Assembly: GCA_031412915.1 (NCBI GenBank)
Contig: JANODX010000241.1
Span: 6,599 to 70,598 of the forward strand
DNA: 64,000 bases
Origin: JAGNNV01 sp031412915
GTDB taxonomy: Bacteria; Acidobacteriota; Vicinamibacteria; Fen-336; JAGNNV01
Reading direction: 5' to 3'
A model generated the notes under the pieces. It was not told where the DNA came from and did no database searches. It saw nothing but the letters and a program-made list of their open reading frames with translations. The position numbers were made by a program, and so were the translations under genes. Positions 33,994-41,470 of this stretch are shown here, one piece after another. Positions within the stretch are counted from its first letter, which is position 1. The number at the start of each line of letters is the position of its first letter.

Positions 33994-34755
33994 TCAGCGA
34001 TCCTGGGGCTTGGCCGTGACGCGGACGAGGTTCTTCATGAGTTCGCTGGTACGCGCGGCGTCGGCGCCGGTCCGGGAATCGATATAGGCGAGACCCGCGG
34101 CGATTTGGGCCATATCGTACTGACGCTGCAAATCGTTCTCTGTCCGGAGTCCGGCGAGGCGAGCCTCGATCATCTGGGCCTGCCTCTGCTCGCTCGCCCG
34201 GAGGAGCTTTTCGATAGCGACGGTCGAGGGATTCGAGCCGGCCTTGAATTCGGCTCCCGGTGGTGCGGACAAGTCCGGGGCCTGGGTCAGAGCGCGGCGC
34301 AGATCGTCGATCTCCGTCTGGTGCCGGCTCTCCTGCTCTCGGATCATTTCCTGAAGCTGGTCATACGAAGCGTACTGAGAACTGGGAGCCGCACCGCCAG
34401 TCGCGGGGCCGGAGGCGGGACGGCCCGCAACCGTGGCCGGGTTGGCCGACATCGCGACGAACGCATTCCGCCCCGCCACGGCCACTCCGATGCCGAGGAC
34501 CAGGCCGGCGGCCGCGGCGAGCCCAGCCGGAAACCACCGTGCCTGAACGGGCGACCGTGGAAGGGGCACCGCCGCGGGGAGGCTCCAGTCGCCCATGATC
34601 TTTCGAACGCCTTTGAGTTCGGAATACTCGGCTCGGCAGGGTACGCATTGAGCGAGATGCTCTCGTGCGCGGGATCGCTCAGCGAGGTCCCCGTCGTCGA
34701 AGAGGAGAGCGATGATGTCGTCGCGAAGGGCTTCGCAGGAGGGGGTGGCCGTCAT
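33994..34755 (-). CDS. Zinc-finger anti-sigma factor
   Basis: A 253-aa protein. The N-terminal ~50 residues form a ZAS domain: ARAREHLAQCVPCRAEYSEL contains the H-x3-C-x2-C zinc motif that wraps ECF sigma factors. One membrane span follows at about residues 74-95 (GLAAAAGLVLGIGVAVAG). The C-terminal periplasmic part has a coiled coil (SYDQLQEMIREQESRHQTEI). It lies directly downstream of the ECF sigma gene (51 nt), the usual pairing. It should hold the sigma factor at the membrane until an envelope signal arrives. Confidence 0.85.
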   Translation of the reverse strand: MTATPSCEALRDDIIALLFDDGDLAERSRAREHLAQCVPCRAEYSELKGVRKIMGDWSLPAAVPLPRSPVQARWFPAGLAAAAGLVLGIGVAVAGRNAFVAMSANPATVAGRPASGPATGGAAPSSQYASYDQLQEMIREQESRHQTEIDDLRRALTQAPDLSAPPGAEFKAGSNPSTVAIEKLLRASEQRQAQMIEARLAGLRTENDLQRQYDMAQIAAGLAYIDSRTGADAARTSELMKNLVRVTAKPQDR

Positions 34756-34806
34756 AGCTGTTGACCCGAAAGAAAAATGGAGTTGATCCGCAATGTCTCT
34801 CCGATC

Positions 34807-35409
34807 CTAGGATCCGGTTGAATCGGGTAGGGTGGAGGCGCCGGTCACGCCGTCCCGTGCGAGATGGTGTTTCATCTCAACCAGGCCGCGATAAAGGCGC
34901 GTCTTGACCGTCGAGGTGGGCAGGCCGAGGGTCTCCGCAATCTCGACGAAGGTGAGTCCTTCGTACTCCTTTAAGATGATGACCTCGCGCTGATCCTCGG
35001 TGAGTTTCTGGATGGCCCGGCGCACGCGACCGGCGATCTGGTTTCCCTGGGTGAGTTCGAACGGAGATGGGCTCTTCGAAACGAGCGCGGGGGTTTGGGG
35101 TTCCGGTTCATCGAGACTGACATAGCTCTTACCCTTCTTACGACGCAGGGAGTCGCGACAAAGATTGAGGGCGATCTGGTAAATCCACGACGAGAACTTG
35201 GCTTCACGCTTGAAGGCTTTGAGACCCCGGAACGCCCGAAGGAATGCCTCCTGGGTGATGTCTGCCGCGTCCTCGGTCGACCCGAGGACCCGCCAGACCG
35301 CGCCACGGATTTTTCCCTGCCACCGGGACACAAGCTCGTCATACGCGGCCAGTTGGCCTGCTTGAAACGCCTCGACGAGTTGCTCGTCTGACATCTGTGA
35401 ATTAAGCAT
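34807..35409 (-). CDS. ECF (RpoE-like) RNA polymerase sigma factor
   Basis: A 200-aa sigma-70 family protein of group IV. Region 2 includes YDELVSRWQGKIRGAVWRV and DAADITQEAFLRAFRGL with the -10 binding FSSWIYQIALNLCRD. Region 4 is KLTEDQREVIILKEYEGLT with the helix-turn-helix VEIAETLGLPTSTVKTRLYR. It is expected to direct transcription of an envelope-stress regulon and probably its own operon with the anti-sigma gene. MSDEQLVEAF, 5 codons in, is an alternative start. Confidence 0.9.
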   Translation of the reverse strand: MLNSQMSDEQLVEAFQAGQLAAYDELVSRWQGKIRGAVWRVLGSTEDAADITQEAFLRAFRGLKAFKREAKFSSWIYQIALNLCRDSLRRKKGKSYVSLDEPEPQTPALVSKSPSPFELTQGNQIAGRVRRAIQKLTEDQREVIILKEYEGLTFVEIAETLGLPTSTVKTRLYRGLVEMKHHLARDGVTGASTLPDSTGS

Positions 35410-35463
35410 CAGCCGGAAAATTCCTGGCCTGTATCTTGAGACGCGGGACGAACCTGGACAGTT

Positions 35464-36345
35464 TCAGGACTTTGGATGCGACTGTTTATATATATCAAGC
35501 AAGTATTTTGGATTGACGTGGGTGTATCGCTGCGTCGTGGAGAGACTCGAGTGGCCTAGAAGTTCCTGTATCGACCTCAGGTCGCCCCCCCGCTGAAGAA
35601 GATGGGTGGCGAAGGAGTGGCGCAGGGTGTGTGTGCTGGCTTTCGTTCGAATTGAGGCTCTGACCAAGCCTCGCTCAACGATCCGCCTGACCGTACGGTC
35701 GGAAATTGGCTTACCGCTCTTCCCCACAAAGACGGGATCTGGCTCGGAAATGGTCCCTCGGGTTGCAAAATATTCAGTTAAAGCCAAACTTGCCGGTACA
35801 CCAAATGGTACCCAGCGTTCTTTTCTTCCTTTACCAATAATACGTGCTGACCTATTGCTCATATCCACATCTCCAAGAGCCAGGCCCACGATCTCAGAAC
35901 AACGCATTCCGGTTGCATACAGCAACTCCAGAACAGCGAGGTCTCGCGTTTCAGATTTATTCGTCTTATCAGAAGACATAACCAAGTCCGCGGCTTCGCC
36001 TTCCTGCAGGTAAGTGGGAATACGAAGATCCTTACGTGGGCCCACTATGCTCCGCGCCGGATTCCTGGTGAGAGTTCCCTCTCGACACAGGAACCGAAAG
36101 AAGGAGCGAAAGGTAGCGAGTTTCCGACCCGACGTCGTCGCGGACGCCTTTCGCGCATGAAGGTCCGCGAAGAAGGCTCGCAGCAGCCAGAGGTCGATCT
36201 CGGCGACCATTGGCTCATGGCCGAGACGAGCTCCCGCGAAGGACTTGAGTTGGCTCAGGTCCTTCGAGTAGGCCCGCAAGGTGTGCGGAGACGCATTGCG
36301 TTCGTTGGCGAGGGAGGCGGTGAACCGATCAATCTCGTCCCGCAT
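35464..36345 (-). CDS. xerC: Tyrosine recombinase XerC/XerD
   Basis: A 293-aa tyrosine recombinase with the catalytic set R (TGMRCSEIVGL), K (GKGRKERWVPF), H-x2-R (HTLRHSFATHLLQRG), H (LLGHSSLSTTQRY) and nucleophile Tyr (QRYTHV). Length and N-terminal SAM-like domain (FTASLANERNASPHTLRAY) fit XerC/D, which resolve chromosome dimers at dif. It lies 3 nt after trmFO, in the gene order dprA-topA-trmFO-xerC. The DNA at about 35480-35990 is visibly richer in A+T than its neighbours. It may also recombine mobile elements. Confidence 0.9.
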   Translation of the reverse strand: MRDEIDRFTASLANERNASPHTLRAYSKDLSQLKSFAGARLGHEPMVAEIDLWLLRAFFADLHARKASATTSGRKLATFRSFFRFLCREGTLTRNPARSIVGPRKDLRIPTYLQEGEAADLVMSSDKTNKSETRDLAVLELLYATGMRCSEIVGLALGDVDMSNRSARIIGKGRKERWVPFGVPASLALTEYFATRGTISEPDPVFVGKSGKPISDRTVRRIVERGLVRASIRTKASTHTLRHSFATHLLQRGGDLRSIQELLGHSSLSTTQRYTHVNPKYLLDIYKQSHPKS

Positions 36346-36348
36346 GCC

Positions 36349-37698
36349 TCATGCTACGACCGTATCGCTGACGCCCGTCCCCTTGAAGCCCCGATCGACG
36401 AACGCGGCGAGGAACGCGAGAGCCCGCTCGGACAGCGCCCGACGACGCAGCCGTTTGTCCCTGATGGTCTCAGCGAGATCAGGAAACAGCCCGAACGCGA
36501 TGTTCGTGGGCTGGTAGTGCCCGGGATCGCTGCCGGAGATGTAGCGCCCAAGGGCGCCCATCGCGGTTTCCGCCGGAAAGGCGGCGGGCTCGTCGCCATG
36601 CGCGCGCGCGGCGGCGGATATTCCGGCGAGAAGGCCGGAAGCGGCCGACTCCACATACCCTTCAACACCGCTCATCTGGCCGGCAAAGAAGAGCCCGGGG
36701 CGGCTCTTCGCTTCGAACGTGGCGTGGAGCGACTTCGGCGAGTTGATGTAGGTGTTACGGTGAATCATTCCGAATCGAACGAATTCGGCGCTCTCCAGTC
36801 CCGGAATCATTCTGAAGATCCTCTTCTGCTCCGCCCACTTGAGGTGAGTCTGGAAACCCACCATCGAAAAATGGCTGGCCGCCAGATTGTCCTGGCGCAA
36901 CTGCACGACCGCAAAGGGTCGGCGGCCGGTGACCGGATTCAAAAGGCCCACCGGCTTCATCGGCCCAAAACGCATGGTTTCGGGACCACGACTGGCAATC
37001 ACTTCGATGGGTAAACAGCCTTCGAAGAAGAACTCTTTTTCGAAGTCCTTCACCTCGGAACACTCGGCGGCGTTTAGGGCAGTGAAGAAGGCCCGATACT
37101 CGGCCTCATCCATGGGACAGTTGAGGTAGTCGTCCGTCCCTTTCTGATACCTGGAGGCTCGAAACACCCTGGTCATGTCGATGCTGTCCGCCTCGATGAC
37201 CGGGCTCACCGCGTCGTAGAAATGCAGGTGCGTTTCGCCCACGAATCGGGCGATATCCGCGGCGAGAGCATCGGAAGTGAGAGGCCCCGTGGCCACGATG
37301 GCGAGCGGCTCGGTGGGAATGGACCTGAGTTCTTCGCGGTGAATGACCACCCCTGGAAGTTTGTTGATCTCTTCGGTGATCCTTTGGGCGAACAGACCTC
37401 GGTCGACGGCCAGAGCGCTGCCGGCCGGGACGCGCACTTCGTCGGCCACCTTGATGATGATGGAGTCGAGGCGTCGCATCTCTTCTTTGAGAATGCCCGC
37501 GGCCTGGTCGAGATCGTTCCCCCGCAGTGAGTTGGAGCAAACGAGCTCCGCGAAATCGGAGGTCTGATGAACCGGGGTCTTCAGCACCGGCCTCATCTCG
37601 TAGAGATCGACGCCGACACCGCGCTTCGCGAGCTGCCAGGTGGCCTCGCTTCCGGCGAGGCCGGCGCCCACCACCACGACTCTCGGGATAGGCGTCAA
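36349..37698 (-). CDS. trmFO: Methylenetetrahydrofolate-tRNA-(uracil-5-)-methyltransferase TrmFO
   Basis: A 449-aa flavoprotein that makes ribothymidine-54 in tRNA using methylenetetrahydrofolate and FADH2. The N-terminal FAD loop is RVVVVGAGLAGSEATWQLA; further signatures are YEMRPVLKTPVHQTSDFAELVCSN split across the substrate region, NCPMDEAEYRAFF, and GLFFAGQMSGVEGYVESAAS. The start is TTG 37698, overlapping the topA stop as TTGA; the longer ORF upstream is a shadow of topA. The length is normal for the family. TrmFO replaces TrmA in many Gram-positives and deltaproteobacteria. Confidence 0.92.
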   Translation of the reverse strand: MTPIPRVVVVGAGLAGSEATWQLAKRGVGVDLYEMRPVLKTPVHQTSDFAELVCSNSLRGNDLDQAAGILKEEMRRLDSIIIKVADEVRVPAGSALAVDRGLFAQRITEEINKLPGVVIHREELRSIPTEPLAIVATGPLTSDALAADIARFVGETHLHFYDAVSPVIEADSIDMTRVFRASRYQKGTDDYLNCPMDEAEYRAFFTALNAAECSEVKDFEKEFFFEGCLPIEVIASRGPETMRFGPMKPVGLLNPVTGRRPFAVVQLRQDNLAASHFSMVGFQTHLKWAEQKRIFRMIPGLESAEFVRFGMIHRNTYINSPKSLHATFEAKSRPGLFFAGQMSGVEGYVESAASGLLAGISAAARAHGDEPAAFPAETAMGALGRYISGSDPGHYQPTNIAFGLFPDLAETIRDKRLRRRALSERALAFLAAFVDRGFKGTGVSDTVVA

Positions 37699-40238
37699 CT
37701 GGCCTTCTCGACTGCCGCGGCGGCAGCCGCGGCGGCAGCCGCGACCGCCCACTCCGGAGCCCCATCCATGGGCCGTTCGTAGCCGCACTCGTCGTCGGAG
37801 CACGCGATGACCCATCCCTGTTTCTTGGTGTCTTTCTGAAGCAGAAAGGGCTTCGCGCACTTGGGACACGGCTCGGCCAGGGGCCGATGGTAGGCGGTGA
37901 ACTTGCAGAGGGGATAGCGACGGCAGCCGTAGAAGGGCTTGCCAAATCGACCCTTGCGCTCGACCACCTGACCTTCATGGCACTCGGGACACAGTAGACC
38001 GATGTCCTTGGCTTCCTTCTTCTTGATGTACTTGCAGGTCGGGTAATCGGAGCAGGCGATGAAGTTGCCGAAACGGCCCTTTCTCCAGGCGAGCGGTTTC
38101 TTGCACTCGGGGCAGAACTCGTTCTCGATGGGCTTGAGCTTCTCGAGCTCGAGCCGGCCCTCGACGCCGCGCACGAGCTTCTTCGTGACTTTGCACTCGG
38201 GATACTTCGGGCAGGCAAGGAAATAGCCAAATCGTCCCTTTCGAGGGACCAGCATTTCGGCATGCTCCGGACAGGGCTGGGCCAGAGCCTCCTCGGACGC
38301 CTCGGGAACTCCCTCCGAAGCGCCCGCAATCTGACGGGTGGTTTTGCAGTCGGGATAGTTGGAGCAGGCGAGAAACCGACCGTACCTCCCCCACTTCATC
38401 ACCATGGGCGAGCCGCATTTGTCGCAGACCTCGTCGGTCTTCTCCTCGACCCCTTTGACCGATCGCATCTTCTTGGAGGCGAGCTTGAGGTCCTTCTCGA
38501 ACTTCTTCCAGAACTGGTTCAAGGTGTTGAGAAGAGTGTCCTTGCCTTCCTCGATCTCGTCCAGTTCGTGCTCCATCGCCGCGGTGTACTCCACGTTGAC
38601 GATGTCGGCGAAGTTCTCGACCAGAAGATCGGTGACCAGGAAACCGATCTCGCTCGGCCAGAGGCGGCCTTCGCGCTTTTCGATGTAGTCGCGCGCCTCA
38701 ATGGTCGTAATGATCGACGCATAAGTCGACGGCCGGCCGATGCCGTTCTCTTCGAGTTCCTTCACCAGGCTCGCTTCCGAAAAACGCGGAGGCGGCTCAG
38801 TGAAATGCTGATCGGTGTCGAGCTTCTGAAGCTTGAGCTTCTGGCCTTCCTCGAGAGGAGGCAGACCCTCCTTGGCTTCCGGCTCGGTGTCGGCATCCGC
38901 GGCGGCCGGGCCGCCCATGGCCTCGGTCTTCTTCGCCTTGGCCTTCGCCACATCTTCCATGGACTCCTCGTAGACCGCGAGGAAACCCTTGAACTTCATG
39001 ACCTGGCCACGAGCGCGCAGCAGATAGGCCCCAGCCGTGATCTCCACCGCGGTCTCATCGAACACCGCGGGCCTCATCTGCGAGGCCACAAAGCGATTCC
39101 AGATGAGTTCGTAGAGCGCTATTTCGTCTTTGCCAAGGTGCTTGCGCAGGCTGGACGGCGTGAGACTGAGGTCCGTCGGGCGAATCGCTTCGTGCGCATC
39201 CTGAGCGCCTTCCTTGGTCTTGTAGAGAATCGGTTTTTCGGGAAGGTAGTCCGCACCGTAGCTGGAACCTATGTGATCGCGGACCGCCAACAGAGCGTCG
39301 TCGGACACTCGGGTGGAGTCCGTTCTCATGTAGGTGATGAGACCCACGCTGCCTTCGAGGCCGACCTCGAGGCCTTCGTAGAGTTTCTGGGCCACCTGCA
39401 TGGTCTTTTTGACCGGGAAGCGCAGTTTGCGGAACGCGTCCTGCTGCAGCTTCGAGGTGATGAAAGGCGGGACCGGGTAACGCTTGCGTTCCTTGCGGGT
39501 GACCTTCGAGACGGCGTAGGCCGCTTTCTCGAGATCCTTGCGAACGGCCTTGGCGCCTTCCTCGTTGGTGATCTCGATCTTCTCGCCGTTCTTTCGAGAG
39601 AGGCCGGCGGGGAAGATGGGCGGAACGCCGGAATCGAGGCGTGCTATGACCGACCAGTATTCCTCGGGCACGAAGGCCTTGATCTCGCGATCGCGTTCGC
39701 AGATCAGGCGCAGGGCCACCGACTGGACGCGACCAGCCGACAGGCCGCGGCGGACCTTGTCCCACAGGATGGGTGAGACCTTGTATCCCACCAGCCGGTC
39801 AAGAACGCGCCGGGCCTGCTGGGCGTCCACCTTCTGAACATTCAGCTCGGCCGGATGTTCGAACGCTTTCTGAATGGCGGTCTTGGTGATCTCGTGAAAG
39901 ACCACCCGCCGGAATTTCGTCTTGCCCTTGGCCTTCTTGCCGCCCAACTCCTGAGCCAGATGCCAGCAGATCGCTTCGCCCTCGCGGTCCGGATCGGCGG
40001 CCAGGAACACTTCGTCGGCATCCTTGGCGGCCTTCTTGAGCTCGTCCATGATCTTCTTGCGGGTGGGCAGGACTTCGTAGTCGATCTCGAAGCCTTTCTC
40101 CACATCGACGCCCAGTTTGCTCTTGGGCAGATCTCGGACATGGCCCATGGAGGCCTTAACGGTGTAGCCCTTGCCCAGGTACTTATTAATGGTCTTGGCT
40201 TTGGCGGGCGACTCAACAATGACGAGGCGATTTGACAA
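37695..40238 (-). CDS. topA: DNA topoisomerase I (type IA)
   Basis: An 847-aa enzyme relaxing negative supercoils. The Toprim domain starts RLVIVESPAKAKTINKYLG with the DxDxE metal site in AADPDREGEAICWHLA. The active tyrosine is in GLITYMRTDSTRVSD near residue 307. The C-terminus holds five zinc-ribbon units (CDKCGSPMVMKWGRYGRF, CPEHAEMLV with one Cys replaced by His, CPECKKPLAWRKGRFGNF, CPECHEGQVVERKGRFG, CPKCAKPF). It ends in a run of about ten alanines, encoded by a GCC/GCG repeat near 37705-37745. It lies between dprA and trmFO. Confidence 0.95.
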   Translation of the reverse strand: MSNRLVIVESPAKAKTINKYLGKGYTVKASMGHVRDLPKSKLGVDVEKGFEIDYEVLPTRKKIMDELKKAAKDADEVFLAADPDREGEAICWHLAQELGGKKAKGKTKFRRVVFHEITKTAIQKAFEHPAELNVQKVDAQQARRVLDRLVGYKVSPILWDKVRRGLSAGRVQSVALRLICERDREIKAFVPEEYWSVIARLDSGVPPIFPAGLSRKNGEKIEITNEEGAKAVRKDLEKAAYAVSKVTRKERKRYPVPPFITSKLQQDAFRKLRFPVKKTMQVAQKLYEGLEVGLEGSVGLITYMRTDSTRVSDDALLAVRDHIGSSYGADYLPEKPILYKTKEGAQDAHEAIRPTDLSLTPSSLRKHLGKDEIALYELIWNRFVASQMRPAVFDETAVEITAGAYLLRARGQVMKFKGFLAVYEESMEDVAKAKAKKTEAMGGPAAADADTEPEAKEGLPPLEEGQKLKLQKLDTDQHFTEPPPRFSEASLVKELEENGIGRPSTYASIITTIEARDYIEKREGRLWPSEIGFLVTDLLVENFADIVNVEYTAAMEHELDEIEEGKDTLLNTLNQFWKKFEKDLKLASKKMRSVKGVEEKTDEVCDKCGSPMVMKWGRYGRFLACSNYPDCKTTRQIAGASEGVPEASEEALAQPCPEHAEMLVPRKGRFGYFLACPKYPECKVTKKLVRGVEGRLELEKLKPIENEFCPECKKPLAWRKGRFGNFIACSDYPTCKYIKKKEAKDIGLLCPECHEGQVVERKGRFGKPFYGCRRYPLCKFTAYHRPLAEPCPKCAKPFLLQKDTKKQGWVIACSDDECGYERPMDGAPEWAVAAAAAAAAAAVEKAS

Positions 40239-40288
40239 GATGAAAGGTCTTTCTTCCTTAGCTCGAGGGATGGCGTTTCCTTTCTAGG

Positions 40289-41350
40289 TTATGCCGGACT
40301 CGCGCTGCGAAACAAAGCCCCGGGCAATCTTTCGATCTTTCCGTCGAGTTCGAGCTCGGACAAACGGGCCATCAGAAGAGGCGGAGCAAGGCCAGTATCC
40401 ACAGCAAGTTGGTCGACCGATTTGGCCACGGAATGGCCCAGGCGATCGAGAATCGGATCGTGGGCCGGAGAAGTGCTCGGAGGCGGTGCGGCGTCGATTC
40501 CGAGGTGCTCGAGCAGGTCCGAGACGCCGCGAACCAGGGGCGCGCCGTCTCGGATCAACAGGTTCGGCCCAAAGGCCAGGGGATCCCCGGGACGGCCCGG
40601 AACGGCCAGCACGTCGCGGCCTTCTTCGAGCGCCACCCGGGCGGTAATCAGGGCTCCGCTCCTGGCCCCCGCCTCCACCACCAGAACCGCCTCGACCAGG
40701 CCGACGATGATGCGATTCCTGCTTGGAAACTGCATCGGAGCGGGCCTGGTGCCGGGCGGTAACTCCGAGAGAACGGCCCCTCGCGTCTCGATTCTCGCCG
40801 CCAGGCCTTCGTGTTCGCTCGGGTAGACGATGTCGACGCTCGAGCCAAGAACGGCGACCGTCGTTCCCCCCCCGAGGAGAGATCCTTCGTGAGCGGAGCC
40901 GTCGATCCCGCGGGCCAGGCCCGAAACAACCTCGATCCCGTGCGTGGCGAGGCCATAGGCGAGATCTCGCGCCAATGATCGACCCGATCCGGTGGCTCCC
41001 CTCGCCCCGACCAGGGCCACGCGACGAACGCCAGGGAGCAGAGAACCGCGGATGAAAAGAATGGGAGGCGGATCGTAGAGCGCAGCCAGGGAGGTCGGAT
41101 AGGCGGGAGAGCCCAAAACGACGAGGGCTTGGCCCAATCGCCGCGCCTGATCGTGGATCCTCGCGGCTTCTCGTCGCGCCGATCCACTCTCCAGGAAACA
41201 CACGGCCGGCTCCCCGACCAGTTCGACGAACCGTCGCGGGCTTTCGTACAACTCATCCACGCCATCGACCCGAACGAGTCTCGCAATCCGGCGGGCGCTG
41301 AAACCCGGCAGGCGCATCAGGGTGAGAACGCGAAGGATTTTTTCTTCCAT
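40289..41350 (-). CDS. dprA: DNA processing protein DprA (Smf)
   Basis: A 353-aa protein that loads RecA on incoming single-stranded DNA during natural transformation. The start ATG 41350 (MEEKILRVLTLMRLPGF) is preferred to an upstream in-frame ATG. The Rossmann core shows RVALVGARGATGSGRSLA, GIEVVSGLARGIDGSAHEG, TVAVLGSSVDIVYPSEH, and SRNRIIVGLVEAVLVVEAG. The C-terminal ~60 residues form the winged helix (VDQLAVDTGLAPPLLMARL). Its presence suggests the potential to take up DNA. Upstream of topA by 50 nt. Confidence 0.93.
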   Translation of the reverse strand: MEEKILRVLTLMRLPGFSARRIARLVRVDGVDELYESPRRFVELVGEPAVCFLESGSARREAARIHDQARRLGQALVVLGSPAYPTSLAALYDPPPILFIRGSLLPGVRRVALVGARGATGSGRSLARDLAYGLATHGIEVVSGLARGIDGSAHEGSLLGGGTTVAVLGSSVDIVYPSEHEGLAARIETRGAVLSELPPGTRPAPMQFPSRNRIIVGLVEAVLVVEAGARSGALITARVALEEGRDVLAVPGRPGDPLAFGPNLLIRDGAPLVRGVSDLLEHLGIDAAPPPSTSPAHDPILDRLGHSVAKSVDQLAVDTGLAPPLLMARLSELELDGKIERLPGALFRSASPA

Positions 41351-41470
41351 CCTTGAATTGTGGCGGCCAGGCGGTCCGGACCGGGTCCTCGACTTCAGGG
41401 CCGTGGCCAATTCCGGCCAGGGTCAGGGGAGGGAGGGGGTGGAGCGCCATAATTGGCCCTCAGGAAGGCC

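Noticed and set aside
35464..36345. XerC-like recombinase as the integrase of the tRNA island
   Set aside because: It lies 8 kb outside the island in a conserved housekeeping gene order, so it is the host recombinase rather than the island's own.
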